Positions 30,395-39,369 of a stretch of DNA of 64,000 nt are shown here, in pieces. A model generated the notes under the pieces. The model did no database searches and was not told the origin of the DNA. It saw only the letters and a program-made list of their open reading frames with translations. Both the position numbers and the translations under genes were made by a program. Origin of the DNA: Pelosinus sp. UFO1 (GTDB taxonomy: Bacteria; Bacillota; Negativicutes; DSM-13327); NCBI RefSeq assembly GCF_000725345.1, contig NZ_CP008852.1, forward strand, positions 1,889,693 to 1,953,692, written 5' to 3'. How positions within the stretch are numbered: the stretch's first letter is position 1; each line of letters starts with the position of its first letter.

Positions 30395-32734
30395 ATGGTT
30401 GAACTATTAGATAAAGGTGTTTATCTTTTGCAGGGACAGGTAATTTTAGAAGATGCCGATAAGTTAGGACTACAAGAAGTTAATAATCGTTTGGCTTATG
30501 AGGGACTTGAGCTGCTAGCAGAGTCCGGTATTAATCATGAACAAGCTCGTGCTGGCACAATTGCCCATCAAATCCTTAGCGCTCATAATACGATCGCTGA
30601 CAAACAGAATTTGAGAATAAAATTTGATGCCTTGACCTCCCATGATATTACCTATGTTGGTATTATCCAGACAGCTTCTGCCAGTGGTATGAAGGAATTC
30701 CCTGTGCCATACGTTTTGACAAATTGTCATAACAGTCTATGTGCTGTTGGTGGAACAATCAATGAAGATGACCATGTTTTTGGTTTATCTGCGGCTCGGA
30801 AGTATGGGGGAATTTTTGTTCCCGCACATCAAGCGGTTATTCATCAATACATGAGAGAAATGATGGCCGGTTGCGGTAAAATGATCCTCGGTTCTGACAG
30901 TCACACTCGCTATGGTGCACTGGGAACGATGGCAATTGGTGAAGGCGGTGGAGAACTTGCCAAGCAACTGGTAAAACGTACTTATGATATCGCTTATCCT
31001 GATGTGGTTGCGGTATATCTTGAAGGTTCTCCAGTGCCAGGTGTCGGACCTCAGGATATTGCCCTTGCTATCATTAAGGCCGTCTTTAAAAATGGCTTTG
31101 TTAAAAATAAGGTCATGGAGTTTGTAGGGCCTGGCATTAGCAATCTTACGGTAGATTACCGTAATGGAATTGATGTTATGACTACTGAAACTACTTGCTT
31201 AACTTCAATCTGGCGCACAGATGAAAAGGTAAAAGAATATTTTGAAATTCATGCTCGTCCTGAAGCGTATAGCAAATTAGACCCTAAATCAGTGGCTTAC
31301 TATGATGGTTTGATAAAAGTAGATCTAGGCCGCATTCAACCGATGATTGCGCTGCCTTTCCATCCTAGCAATGCATGGACTATTGCTGAATTCAATCAAA
31401 ATTCACTTGCTATTTTAAAGCAAGTTGAAGAAGAAGGTCGCAAGCTAATTAATAATCCGAACATTAAATTCCAATTAACAGATAAGTTAGTAAACGGTCG
31501 ATTGAAAGTAGATCAAGCTGTAGTTGCTGGTTGTGCTGGTGGAACTTATGAAAATATTGTGGCTGTAGCCCAAATCCTTGGAGAAAAATCCCTTGGCGAT
31601 TTCCCTTTAAGCGTTTATCCATCTAGCCAACCAGTATTTTTGGGACTGATGAATAATCGTTCTATTGAAAAATTAACAATCGCAGGTGCTAGCATCCGAT
31701 CCGCTTTCTGTGGACCTTGTTTTGGTGCTGGTGACGTTCCGTCCAATAATGCCCTTAGCATTCGTCACACCACGCGTAATTTCATAAATCGTGAGGGCTC
31801 TAAACCAGATAATGGTCAGTTGTCTTCTGTAGCATTGATGGATGCTCGTTCCATTGCGGCTACTGCCTTGAATGATGGCATATTAACTGCAGCCACTGAT
31901 GTTGCAACGTTGCTGTCACCGACACCAGCATATAAATTCAACCAAGAAATATACAAAAACCGAGTGTATCAAGGATTTGGTACTCCACGTTCTGAAGAAG
32001 AGTTAGTGTTTGGACCTGGTATTATTCCATGGTCTAAAATGCGTCCACTGACAGAAAACTTGTTACTTAAAGTAGCAACAGTCATTTATGATCCAGTTAC
32101 TACGACTGATGAATTAATACCTTCTGGTGAAACTTCATCCTACCGATCGAATCCTCTGAGACTTGCTGAGTTTACCTTGTCTCGTAAAGATCCAGCTTAT
32201 GTGGGGAGAGCTAAGGCAATTCAGGCAATTGAGTTACAACGCCAAGAATTGCTAGCTGCGGGTAAAGTTCCAGAGGGCATGGATGAACTATTCTTACCTA
32301 TTTTAGAAAATGGTCATATGAACCCAGAAGAGGTACAAGAGTTAATCAGCAAAACTGGGCTAGGAAGTCTTGTCTTTGCAATCAAGCCTGGTGATGGTTC
32401 GGCCCGCGAACAGGCTGCTTCCTGCCAAAAGGTTCTGGGAGGAGATGCTAATGTTGCCATTGAGTATGCTACAAAACGATATCGTAGTAATCTGATTAAT
32501 TGGGGAGTGGTGCCCTTCACAATAGATGAAGCTGATAAATTTAAATTCACAGTGGAGGATTTGCTATACATTCCCAAGATTCGTCAGGCAATAAAGAATG
32601 GTGACGAAAGAGTGAAGGCTTACATTGTTAATGCGAGTGGCAAAGTTGCCGTTGAGTTGAAACTTGAAAATCTTTCGAAAGATGATAGAGATATTATTTT
32701 GGCTGGATGCTTAATTAATTATTATGCCAAATAA
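30395..32734 (+). CDS. Aconitase-family hydratase (YbhJ-like)
   Basis: A roughly 780-residue aconitase superfamily enzyme, closest in feel to E. coli Ybh[21 protein letters not shown] is the substrate-binding H/S motif; cluster cysteines appear in CAGGTYEN and [19 protein letters not shown]. The C-terminal swivel domain begins after residue 560. It should hydrate or dehydrate a tri- or dicarboxylic acid. Start taken at [16 protein letters not shown] (30395); the GTG at 30338 adds an unlikely leader. Next comes a DcuC-type carrier, which suggests uptake and conversion of the same acid. Confidence 0.82.
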   Translation: MVELLDKGVYLLQGQVILEDADKLGLQEVNNRLAYEGLELLAESGINHEQARAGTIAHQILSAHNTIADKQNLRIKFDALTSHDITYVGIIQTASASGMKEFPVPYVLTNCHNSLCAVGGTINEDDHVFGLSAARKYGGIFVPAHQAVIHQYMREMMAGCGKMILGSDSHTRYGALGTMAIGEGGGELAKQLVKRTYDIAYPDVVAVYLEGSPVPGVGPQDIALAIIKAVFKNGFVKNKVMEFVGPGISNLTVDYRNGIDVMTTETTCLTSIWRTDEKVKEYFEIHARPEAYSKLDPKSVAYYDGLIKVDLGRIQPMIALPFHPSNAWTIAEFNQNSLAILKQVEEEGRKLINNPNIKFQLTDKLVNGRLKVDQAVVAGCAGGTYENIVAVAQILGEKSLGDFPLSVYPSSQPVFLGLMNNRSIEKLTIAGASIRSAFCGPCFGAGDVPSNNALSIRHTTRNFINREGSKPDNGQLSSVALMDARSIAATALNDGILTAATDVATLLSPTPAYKFNQEIYKNRVYQGFGTPRSEEELVFGPGIIPWSKMRPLTENLLLKVATVIYDPVTTTDELIPSGETSSYRSNPLRLAEFTLSRKDPAYVGRAKAIQAIELQRQELLAAGKVPEGMDELFLPILENGHMNPEEVQELISKTGLGSLVFAIKPGDGSAREQAASCQKVLGGDANVAIEYATKRYRSNLINWGVVPFTIDEADKFKFTVEDLLYIPKIRQAIKNGDERVKAYIVNASGKVAVELKLENLSKDDRDIILAGCLINYYAK

Positions 32735-32750
32735 AAGATGATTAGTGGTA

Positions 32751-32770
32751 GAGGATGGCTAGCCATCCTC
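32751..32770 (+). repeat. Perfect 20-base palindrome in the operon gap
   Basis: GAGGATGGCTAGCCATCCTC lies 17 bases after the hydratase stop. No T-run follows directly, so it may be an mRNA-stabilising or partial attenuation hairpin between hydratase and transporter. Confidence 0.6.
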
Positions 32771-32927
32771 AGCCATGTTCTTTAACGGTAAGATTGTTAA
32801 TTTTTTTTTAGATTTATTGTTTGGAATATTTAGAACAAGCGAGTTGCGACTCATTGAGGAGGGAAGCTGGAGAATAAACTACATATTAGGGTGCTTGTAA
32901 TGAAACATAAAATATTGGAGGTTGAAT

Positions 32928-34199
32928 ATGTTAATTGTACTGAGTATTATTGTTGTTTTTATTACAGTTTATTGCTTAGTTAAGCAGTATGAGACACGTC
33001 TGGTTCTATTCTGTTCAGGTGTTATACTCGCCCTTATGGGTGGTGACGTTATGGGTCCATTTAAAGCTTTTTCCCATGCCATGCTAGAAAGCAAACTATT
33101 TGAAGCTATTATATCCGTGATGGGTTTTGCCTTTGTTATGAAACTAACCGAGTGTGATAAACATCTTATTAATTTACTAATTAAGCCTTTGAAAAAGGCT
33201 GGACCACTATTGATTCCAGCAACGACGCTAGTTACTCTATTTATTAATACGTCAATTACGAGTTCTGCAGGTTGCTCAGCAGCTGTGGGCGCAATATTGA
33301 TCCCCCTCCTTATGGCGGCAGGTGTTCATCCAGCAATTGCTGCTGCGTCTATATATGCGGGAACATATGGAGCCATATTTAACCCAGGTTATGCACAAGT
33401 AGCGATTATTGTCGATGTAGCAAAATCTACGCCAGTAGCTGTTGTAGCCAACCATTTTACAGCACTGCTCACTGCTGGAGTTATTGGTGCTTTTAGTTTG
33501 CTTGCAGTCGCCTACGTGCGTAAAGAAAACAACGGCTATGAGCTGCCCGCAGAAAAAATGGTAGAAGATACTACAGGTACCTTTAAAGTGAATGTGATAC
33601 GTGCTTTTATTCCGCTTCTTCCTATCCTTCTGCTAGTGTTGGGAAGCATGAATGTAATTCCAGCTTTTAAGCAATTGCAAATTTCTCACGCTATGATTAT
33701 TGGTGTATTTTGCGCCTTCATCGTGACAAGGGTCAGCCCACAGAAAATTTCCAAAGAATTTTGGAAAGGTGTAGGAGATTCTTTTGGTCATGTATTTGGG
33801 ATTATTATTTGTGCCTTGGTTTTCGTGGGCGGTCTGAGCTCAGTTGGTCTGATTCAGGCGTTGATTAGCCTTATGATTTCTAATCCTTCCATTGCTAAAA
33901 TAAGCTCAGCAGTCGGTCCATTTCTATTAGGAGTCATGAGTGGTTCTGGTGATGCAGCGGCAGTTGCATTTAATAAGGCGGTCACTCCTGAGGCTGCTAA
34001 GTTTGGTTTAACGTCTATGGATATGGGAAGTATGGCTGCTATTGGTGGTGCCCTTGGACGTTCCATGTCACCAGTTGCTGGTGGATTGATTATTTGTTCA
34101 ACCTTGGCTGGTGTTTCACCTATGGAAGTTGCTAAACGCAATGCTCCTGGTATGATCCTAGCTTGTATCGCTACCCTAATCTTGTTGTTATACCGGTAG
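32928..34199 (+). CDS. dcuC: Anaerobic C4-dicarboxylate carrier, DcuC-type
   Basis: A 423-residue transporter with about twelve membrane segments. INTSITSSAGCSAAVGAILI and IYAGTYGAIFNPGYAQVAI are typical DcuC loops, as is the late SGSGDAAAVAFNKAVTPEA. DcuC proteins exchange fumarate, succinate or related acids across the inner membrane. Start at ATG 32928, six bases after GGAGG; the upstream TTG is inside that spacing. It forms an operon with the hydratase and probably imports its substrate. Confidence 0.88.
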   Translation: MLIVLSIIVVFITVYCLVKQYETRLVLFCSGVILALMGGDVMGPFKAFSHAMLESKLFEAIISVMGFAFVMKLTECDKHLINLLIKPLKKAGPLLIPATTLVTLFINTSITSSAGCSAAVGAILIPLLMAAGVHPAIAAASIYAGTYGAIFNPGYAQVAIIVDVAKSTPVAVVANHFTALLTAGVIGAFSLLAVAYVRKENNGYELPAEKMVEDTTGTFKVNVIRAFIPLLPILLLVLGSMNVIPAFKQLQISHAMIIGVFCAFIVTRVSPQKISKEFWKGVGDSFGHVFGIIICALVFVGGLSSVGLIQALISLMISNPSIAKISSAVGPFLLGVMSGSGDAAAVAFNKAVTPEAAKFGLTSMDMGSMAAIGGALGRSMSPVAGGLIICSTLAGVSPMEVAKRNAPGMILACIATLILLLYR

Positions 34200-34227
34200 A
34201 GATAGGCAAGACATACAATATGAGATC

Positions 34228-34285
34228 CTTCGGGGGTGCTTTTCTTATGCAAAAAAATAAACCACGCTTTGGTGAAGCGTGGCTG
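34228..34285. terminator. Convergent terminator pair next to YjcZ-like copy 3
   Basis: Plus strand: ATCCTTCGGGGGTGCTTTTCTT, a weak hairpin after dcuC. Minus strand: CCACGCTTCACCAAAGCGTGG followed by TTTATTTTTTT. Confidence 0.75.
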
Positions 34286-34315
34286 GCAAGAGCTCAGAGT
34301 TTAGCGGATGTTACA

Positions 34316-34423
34316 TTAACAACTAGAGGATGAGTCTTCATCAAAATAGAATAATAATAAGAGGATAATAACCCAGCCGAAACTACCGAAGAATCTATTG
34401 CGGGGAAAACAACCAAAGCCCAT
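34316..34423 (-). CDS. YjcZ-like small membrane protein, copy 3 (diverged)
   Basis: A 35-residue protein: MGFGCFPRNRFFGSFGW, then VIILLLLFYF and DEDSSSSC. It keeps the plan Gly/Phe head, membrane span, acidic Ser-Cys tail, but the head has lost most Gly and the Ile run is Leu-rich. AAAGGAGGCATAC lies upstream, and CATACATT (34453-34460, minus) stands at the promoter position. Confidence 0.7.
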   Translation of the reverse strand: MGFGCFPRNRFFGSFGWVIILLLLFYFDEDSSSSC

Positions 34424-34527
34424 ATGTATGCCTCCTTTGTAGTTACTAATACAATGTATGATAGTTAAATGCAGGAGGCGAGTAATGTAGTCGATGATAA
34501 TCAATTAATTAATACAGTTACTGAAAG

Positions 34528-34559
34528 TAGCCACCGGTTCAAACATAGACCGGTGGCTA
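34528..34559 (+). terminator. Hairpin at the right edge of YjcZ-like cassette 3
   Basis: TAGCCACCGGT ... ACCGGTGGCTA. A GGAGGCGAG-like ribosome site stands 70 bases upstream without an open frame. The same order is seen in the other cassettes. Confidence 0.6.
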
Positions 34560-34694
34560 TTGCTATTCAAATAGAAGAGAGACGAATTCTACAATAAAGA
34601 GCTACTGACATATAGCCAATAGCCCATCACATCAATTTCAATAACCTAGCGGATACCTAAAAAACGATTTTTTATTAACCAGTGGATAATATTA

Positions 34695-36125
34695 TTAGTA
34701 AGTGGCGTAGTTATGGTAAAAACCGACTTCTACATTGTCTAGGCTGGCGAGGGCTTCATCGGTCAGGACAGCAGTTGAGAAATATAGGGTAAGCAGATAG
34801 GAGGTAAGGGCCTTGTTGTCAATGCCCATCGTACGCAGCGACAGACTCGGCAGAATTTCATCAGGGATGCCTAATTGGTGCAGTCCGACGACCCCTTGTT
34901 CTTCCTCTCCCAGGCGCATTAAAAGTATGCTGGTTGTTCCCACATAGCACCCGCTTTTTGCCTTGCCATTTACCATCAGCTTATTACAGGGCACGATAGG
35001 TACACCACGCCAAGTCATGAAAGGAGAACCATGGAGCGTTACGGTAGCAGGCGGGACGCCACGTTTAGTACATTCACGCCCGAAGGCGGCAATGGCTTTT
35101 GGATGAGCTAGAAACAGGGCGGGCTTTTTCCAAACTCTTGAGAGCAATTCATCCATATCATCAGGAGTAGGAGGGCCATAGCGAGGTTGTAAGCGCATAG
35201 ATGGTGCTACCGAATGAAGCAGACCGAAGTCTTTATTATTGATAAGTTCCCATTCTTGTTGTTCTTTCATGGCTTCTACGGTCAGCCGTACTTGCTCTTT
35301 TAGTTGATCAATCGGGTCGTTGTAAAGATCGGTAACACGGGTATGTATTTTTAAAACTGTTTGTATGATACTCAGAGGATATTCCCTCGGTTCTTCGATA
35401 TAATCGACGAAGGTTTCTGGTAGTATACATTCACCTTTGTGTCCGGCCTGGATACTAATCTTGTGTTCGCCATGTTCGTTGACTTTGGAGCTCCATTCAG
35501 CCTTAACTTGCGCGGTATCTTCCAGTCGTTTGCCAAGCTCTGGTTTTTGGCGAACAAGGGCTTCAAATTCGGCTTGATCCAGTGCCAGAACAGAACAGTT
35601 GGATAAAGCCGTGATGGTTGCGGTACAGGGCTTGGTGTCCAACAAAGCAAATTCGCCAAAGAAATCGCCAGTAGATAAGATGGCTAGCTGCAACTTTTGT
35701 CCACGGTCTCCTACTGTAGTTGCTTCGACAGCTCCATTGGCGATAATAAAGAGTTTAGTACCTGTTGCCCCTTCATGGATGATTTCTTGATGCCGCTCAT
35801 ATTGTTCTAGAATAAATTTATTCGCCAGTTGGTCCATTTCCTCATCTGTGGTGTTAGAAAATAAGGGTATTTTTCGCAGCTGATCAGCTGCCACGCTGAA
35901 TTCACCAGTATTTTTCGTAACATGAACTTTGCCTTCTTCTTTAAACAAAACTTTTATTCGATTGGCTCGGTAGGTTCCGGAATTAACTTGAACCCAAGGC
36001 AGGAATTGAAGAATCCATCGTGGGGTAATTTCCTCCATCATAGGAAGTGACTTAGTAGTGGTAGCCAAATTTCTGGCCACTTGGGTACTTAGGCTTTCCT
36101 GGTCATTAATTAAATCGCTACTCAT
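34695..36125 (-). CDS. Family 2B encapsulin shell protein with cNMP-binding-like insertion
   Basis: A 476-residue encapsulin of family 2B. The N-terminal arm (LATTTKSLPMMEEITPRWIL, residues about 20-40) and the C-terminal HK97-type part (about 235-476, with YGPPTPDDMDELLSRVWKKP, GSPFMTWRGVPIVPCNKLM and GVVGLHQLGIPDEI) are typical. In between, about residues 82-205, lies a cyclic-nucleotide-binding-like domain. Its phosphate cassette reads GEFALLDTKPCTAT; Cys167 takes the place of the usual Arg, so normal cAMP binding is doubtful. It is 19 bases downstream of a cysteine desulfurase, the expected cargo, with AAGGAGG upstream. Confidence 0.88.
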   Translation of the reverse strand: MSSDLINDQESLSTQVARNLATTTKSLPMMEEITPRWILQFLPWVQVNSGTYRANRIKVLFKEEGKVHVTKNTGEFSVAADQLRKIPLFSNTTDEEMDQLANKFILEQYERHQEIIHEGATGTKLFIIANGAVEATTVGDRGQKLQLAILSTGDFFGEFALLDTKPCTATITALSNCSVLALDQAEFEALVRQKPELGKRLEDTAQVKAEWSSKVNEHGEHKISIQAGHKGECILPETFVDYIEEPREYPLSIIQTVLKIHTRVTDLYNDPIDQLKEQVRLTVEAMKEQQEWELINNKDFGLLHSVAPSMRLQPRYGPPTPDDMDELLSRVWKKPALFLAHPKAIAAFGRECTKRGVPPATVTLHGSPFMTWRGVPIVPCNKLMVNGKAKSGCYVGTTSILLMRLGEEEQGVVGLHQLGIPDEILPSLSLRTMGIDNKALTSYLLTLYFSTAVLTDEALASLDNVEVGFYHNYATY

Positions 36126-36144
36126 TTATTTAGCCTCCTTGATT

Positions 36145-37617
36145 CTATTGAATGGATTTTCGGATGGCCCAAACCAATTTTTCGATTTCCGAAAAGGTAT
36201 TATAAAAGGCGATTGATGGCCTTATTGTGCTCTCTAAACCAAAACTACGCAGTGAGGGCTGGGCACAGTGGTGTCCAACACGTAACGCGATACCTTGTTT
36301 GTCTAGAAATTCAGCGATTCTTTCGGAGGGAACACCTGGCACGACAAAGGACAAGATACCGGCTTTATGGGTTGATGTGCCTACGAGGTGTAGTTTAGGG
36401 ATGTTGCCTAAGGCTTCTGTGGCATAGGACAATAGATTTTTTTCATACCTTTCGATTTTACTAAATCCCAGATTGGTGAGGTAGTCGATAGCAGCCCCTA
36501 AACCGACTGCTCCTGAGATATGACCGGTTCCCGCTTCGAATTTGTTAGGGAGGGAGTTGAACGTGGTATTCTCAAAGGTGACGTCTTTAATCATATTACC
36601 ACCGCCTTGCCAAGGTGGCATTGCTTCAAGTAGATCTTTCTTTCCATACAACACACCAATTCCTGTCGGACCGAACAGTTTATGTCCGGAAAAGGCATAG
36701 AAATCAACCCCCAAATCCTGAACGTTAGTTTGGAAATGGGGCAGACCTTGCGCTCCATCGACCAGTACCGGGATGTTGCGGCTATGGGCCATATCAATGA
36801 TGGTTTTGATGGGTATGACTGTTCCTAGGGAGTTGGAAACGTGGGGGATGGCAATCAAACGAGTTTTAGGACTGAGCAGTTTTTCATATTCCTCTATAAT
36901 AAGTTCGGCGTGTTCATTTACGGGAATCACCCGTAATATGGCGTCTTTCTCCTCGCACAATAATTGCCAAGGCACAATGTTGGCATGATGGTCCAATATA
37001 CTGACGATAATTTCATCACCCGGCCCAACGATCCTCCGTCCGTAACTTTGGGCAACGAGATTGATGGCTTCCGTAGCACCTCGCACGAACACAATTTCAT
37101 CTGGGGAACTCGCGCCGATCAGATTCATAACTTTTTTTCGAGCCCCTTCATAAGCGTCAGTAGCTCGTTTGGCTAATGTATGGGCGCCGCGGTGTACATT
37201 TGAGTTATCTTGGGAGTAAAACTGAGCAACAGCGGTTATAACGCTTTGCGGTTTTTGGGTTGTGGCGGCATTGTCTAACCAGATGAGCGGTCGACCGTTT
37301 ACTTGTTGGTGAAGTGCCGGAAAATCTCTGCGGATAGCCTCAACGTCTAACTCCTGACTAGTAAGTGTCAATGGAGCCGAACTTGGGGTCAAAAAATAGT
37401 AACTCCCAGTTTCATCGAAACTTGCCGGTGAATCGGGTAAGGAGGATGATGCCAATGAATTGCGGATTTCTGTTAGAAAGTTCGGCTGTGTTAATTGATG
37501 GGAATTGATGCACTGCGCGGGAAAAGCAGTTTGCATACAGCTTTGCTTGGCTAGTTGGTCAATCGGGCTCCAGTTCCAGTGATTTTTCGCTGATACTAGG
37601 CCATCCTCTTTCGTCAT
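36145..37617 (-). CDS. Cysteine desulfurase (SufS-like) with N-terminal cargo-type extension
   Basis: A 490-residue PLP enzyme. Residues from about 90 are the SufS core: LIWLDNAATTQKPQSVI, SILDHHANIVPW, FYAFSGHKLFGPTG with the PLP lysine (about 313), and RVGHHCAQPS with the catalytic Cys (about 451). Residues 1-88 are an extra polar, Ser/Pro/Gln-rich and probably disordered stretch that SufS lacks; such extensions direct cysteine desulfurases into family 2 encapsulins. Start at ATG 37617 after GAGGGGGG. It is the first gene of the encapsulin operon; it should release sulfur from cysteine inside the shell. Confidence 0.9.
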   Translation of the reverse strand: MTKEDGLVSAKNHWNWSPIDQLAKQSCMQTAFPAQCINSHQLTQPNFLTEIRNSLASSSLPDSPASFDETGSYYFLTPSSAPLTLTSQELDVEAIRRDFPALHQQVNGRPLIWLDNAATTQKPQSVITAVAQFYSQDNSNVHRGAHTLAKRATDAYEGARKKVMNLIGASSPDEIVFVRGATEAINLVAQSYGRRIVGPGDEIIVSILDHHANIVPWQLLCEEKDAILRVIPVNEHAELIIEEYEKLLSPKTRLIAIPHVSNSLGTVIPIKTIIDMAHSRNIPVLVDGAQGLPHFQTNVQDLGVDFYAFSGHKLFGPTGIGVLYGKKDLLEAMPPWQGGGNMIKDVTFENTTFNSLPNKFEAGTGHISGAVGLGAAIDYLTNLGFSKIERYEKNLLSYATEALGNIPKLHLVGTSTHKAGILSFVVPGVPSERIAEFLDKQGIALRVGHHCAQPSLRSFGLESTIRPSIAFYNTFSEIEKLVWAIRKSIQ

Positions 37618-37991
37618 AAATACCCCCCCTCTGTTGACTGAATACTGGCATTTGCAGTGCGCTGCGAACAAAGCAAATAAGTATCTGCATAAATAATATT
37701 CGGATGATTGTGGTATAGAACCAAATTATACAAACGAATGAAAAGATGCGGCAATTTTGTACAAATTGTCGCATCTTCTATCTGGTTTTATTGGTGATTA
37801 GGGAATGATGTGATGATCAGGAAATTGTTTATCAATAAGGGGTGGAGAATGTAATAATTTAATACAAAAAAAAAAGTAGAGAAAGCAAAAAAGAAGTATC
37901 TGGGGTAGTAGCTGATAAAAGTCCGAAAAATCACCTGTGAATTGCATATATTTTTAAAATTAAAGGATAATATTGTCTTTTATTGAATAAG
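37618..37991. promoter_or_regulatory. Leader region of the encapsulin operon
   Basis: On the minus strand a TATAAT-like -10 lies near 37725. A 15-base inverted repeat, AAGATGCGGCAATTT / AAATTGTCGCATCTT with one mismatch (37743-37777), sits just upstream of it. It could be an operator or the terminator of something to the right. No gene is seen on the plus strand before 37992. Confidence 0.5.
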
Positions 37992-38219
37992 ATGAAAGTA
38001 TATTTGGAATTTTCGGAAAACAATAAGGGGGTGATTGTAATAGAAACTACCACTAGAATATTTAGTAAGGATGGAACTGCAGCAATTGTTATATCTGATG
38101 ATAGATTTCTTTTCTTAAATCTAAAAACAAAACAAGGTAAAACGATTGGTACAACAAGAAAGGAAGCACTAGAACAATTACGCAATATGGGTAAAATTGA
38201 CGATTTCCCAAATATATAA
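37992..38219 (+). CDS. Small protein of unknown function
   Basis: A 75-residue protein beginning MKVYLEFSENNKGVIVIETT, with alternating hydrophobic residues that suggest a beta-sheet, and a helical end KEALEQLRNMGKIDDF. No family is recognised. The ribosome site before 37992 is weak; GTG 38033 after AAGGGG is out of that frame. It ends before the terminator of YjcZ-like cassette 4. Confidence 0.4.
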   Translation: MKVYLEFSENNKGVIVIETTTRIFSKDGTAAIVISDDRFLFLNLKTKQGKTIGTTRKEALEQLRNMGKIDDFPNI

Positions 38220-38221
38220 GG

Positions 38222-38291
38222 CTAAGCATCCTTCGGGGGTGCTTTTCTTATGAAAAAGAGATAAACCACGCTTTGGTGAAGCGTGGTTGGC
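38222..38291. terminator. Convergent terminator pair next to YjcZ-like copy 4
   Basis: Plus strand: AAGCATCCTTCGGGGGTGCTTTTCTT. Minus strand: AACCACGCTTCACCAAAGCGTGGTTT. Same arrangement as at 20329 and 34228. Confidence 0.8.
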
Positions 38292-38327
38292 AAGAGGTTG
38301 GGGATTTAGTGGATTAGTTTATAAAAA

Positions 38328-38447
38328 TTAACAACTAGAGGAAGAGTCATCACAGCCACAGAATAATAACAAGAGGATAATTATAATAATTATACAACTG
38401 GAACCGCCGAAGCCATTGCGGCCGCCTCCGAAACCACCGAAGCCCAT
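38328..38447 (-). CDS. YjcZ-like Gly-rich small membrane protein, copy 4
   Basis: A 39-residue protein: MGFGGFGGGRNGFGGSSC, then six Ile and four Leu, then FCGCDDSSSSC. GGAGGAATACAT lies upstream and CATACAAT (38476-38483, minus) at the promoter position. It stands just downstream of the encapsulin operon's upstream region. Confidence 0.8.
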   Translation of the reverse strand: MGFGGFGGGRNGFGGSSCIIIIIILLLLFCGCDDSSSSC

Positions 38448-38626
38448 ATGTATTCCTCCTTTTTATTTATAACACATTGTATGTTAGTAAAATGCAGGAG
38501 GTGAGTACTATATAGCGATTATAATCAAATTAATTTAATTACTTAAGCAGCCACCAGAGAAACCCAGAAGGTGGCTTTTTTATTTTTCCAACTTAGGAGT
38601 TCTTCGTGGATTCAATAGCCATAGTT

Positions 38627-38977
38627 TTATGTGTCTTTACAATGAGGGATACCACAGTTTGGGAAGTTTATGATTGACCATTGCTCAATCATACTTAGAG
38701 CAGGAAAAAGATTTTTGCCCATTTCAGTTAAGAAATACTCCACACGAGGAGGAACTTCAGGAAAAACTTTTTTTTGAATAAGACCGTCGATTTCTAGTTC
38801 GTTAAGTTTCTCAGTAAGCACCTTCTGGCTGATGTTGCCAGTAATTCTTTGAAGTTCTAGAAATCTTTTCGGACCTTCATGTAAATGACATAGAATAACA
38901 GCTTTCCATTTTCCTCTTATTAATTCAAAAGCTAAATCTAAATGACATACAAATTTTTTATCTCTATAATGTAGCAT
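38627..38977 (-). CDS. HxlR-family transcriptional regulator
   Basis: A 116-residue winged-helix protein with CHLDLAFELIRGKWKAVILC at the start, the conserved core of the HxlR family, and FLELQRITGNISQKVLTEKL as recognition part. HxlR proteins often sense electrophiles or redox change. It is divergent from the DJ-1-like and old yellow enzyme genes, which fits control of a reactive-electrophile response. Confidence 0.88.
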   Translation of the reverse strand: MLHYRDKKFVCHLDLAFELIRGKWKAVILCHLHEGPKRFLELQRITGNISQKVLTEKLNELEIDGLIQKKVFPEVPPRVEYFLTEMGKNLFPALSMIEQWSIINFPNCGIPHCKDT

Positions 38978-39369
38978 GATTTCTCCTTCTCAAAATTGTG
39001 GACCGATATAGTAAAAGTATATCAGATTTGGAGTTGAGTGCAAATTTAATTAATGGGGAGATTTTTTTTGAGATTAACTGTTGGAAAGCCTTGATAAAAT
39101 ACATTTCATACATTTAGGTAAGTTAACATACTTAAAAGTGCGTACTTGCCCGGCATAAACGTATAAAGTAAACTGAGATTGACAAAAAAATAATGAGTAT
39201 CTGGAGGGGTAAAATGATTAATCAAGTAGAAAGAAAAAACCGATCCTAAGTTGTGATAACAAAACTGACGTAATTCTATCGAAGCTTAACTATTTGATGA
39301 AAAAATCAACTGATAAGCACATCGTTCAAACTATAATATTTTATATTAAGAGGAGAATTGAAAATAAAT
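38978..39369. other. Divergent gap between HxlR and DJ-1-like genes
   Basis: Contains GATATA-GTAAAA-GTATATC near the HxlR start and TTGACA at about 39180 as a -35 candidate. A tiny 11-codon frame after GGAGGGG (39214) is too short to call. Confidence 0.4.
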
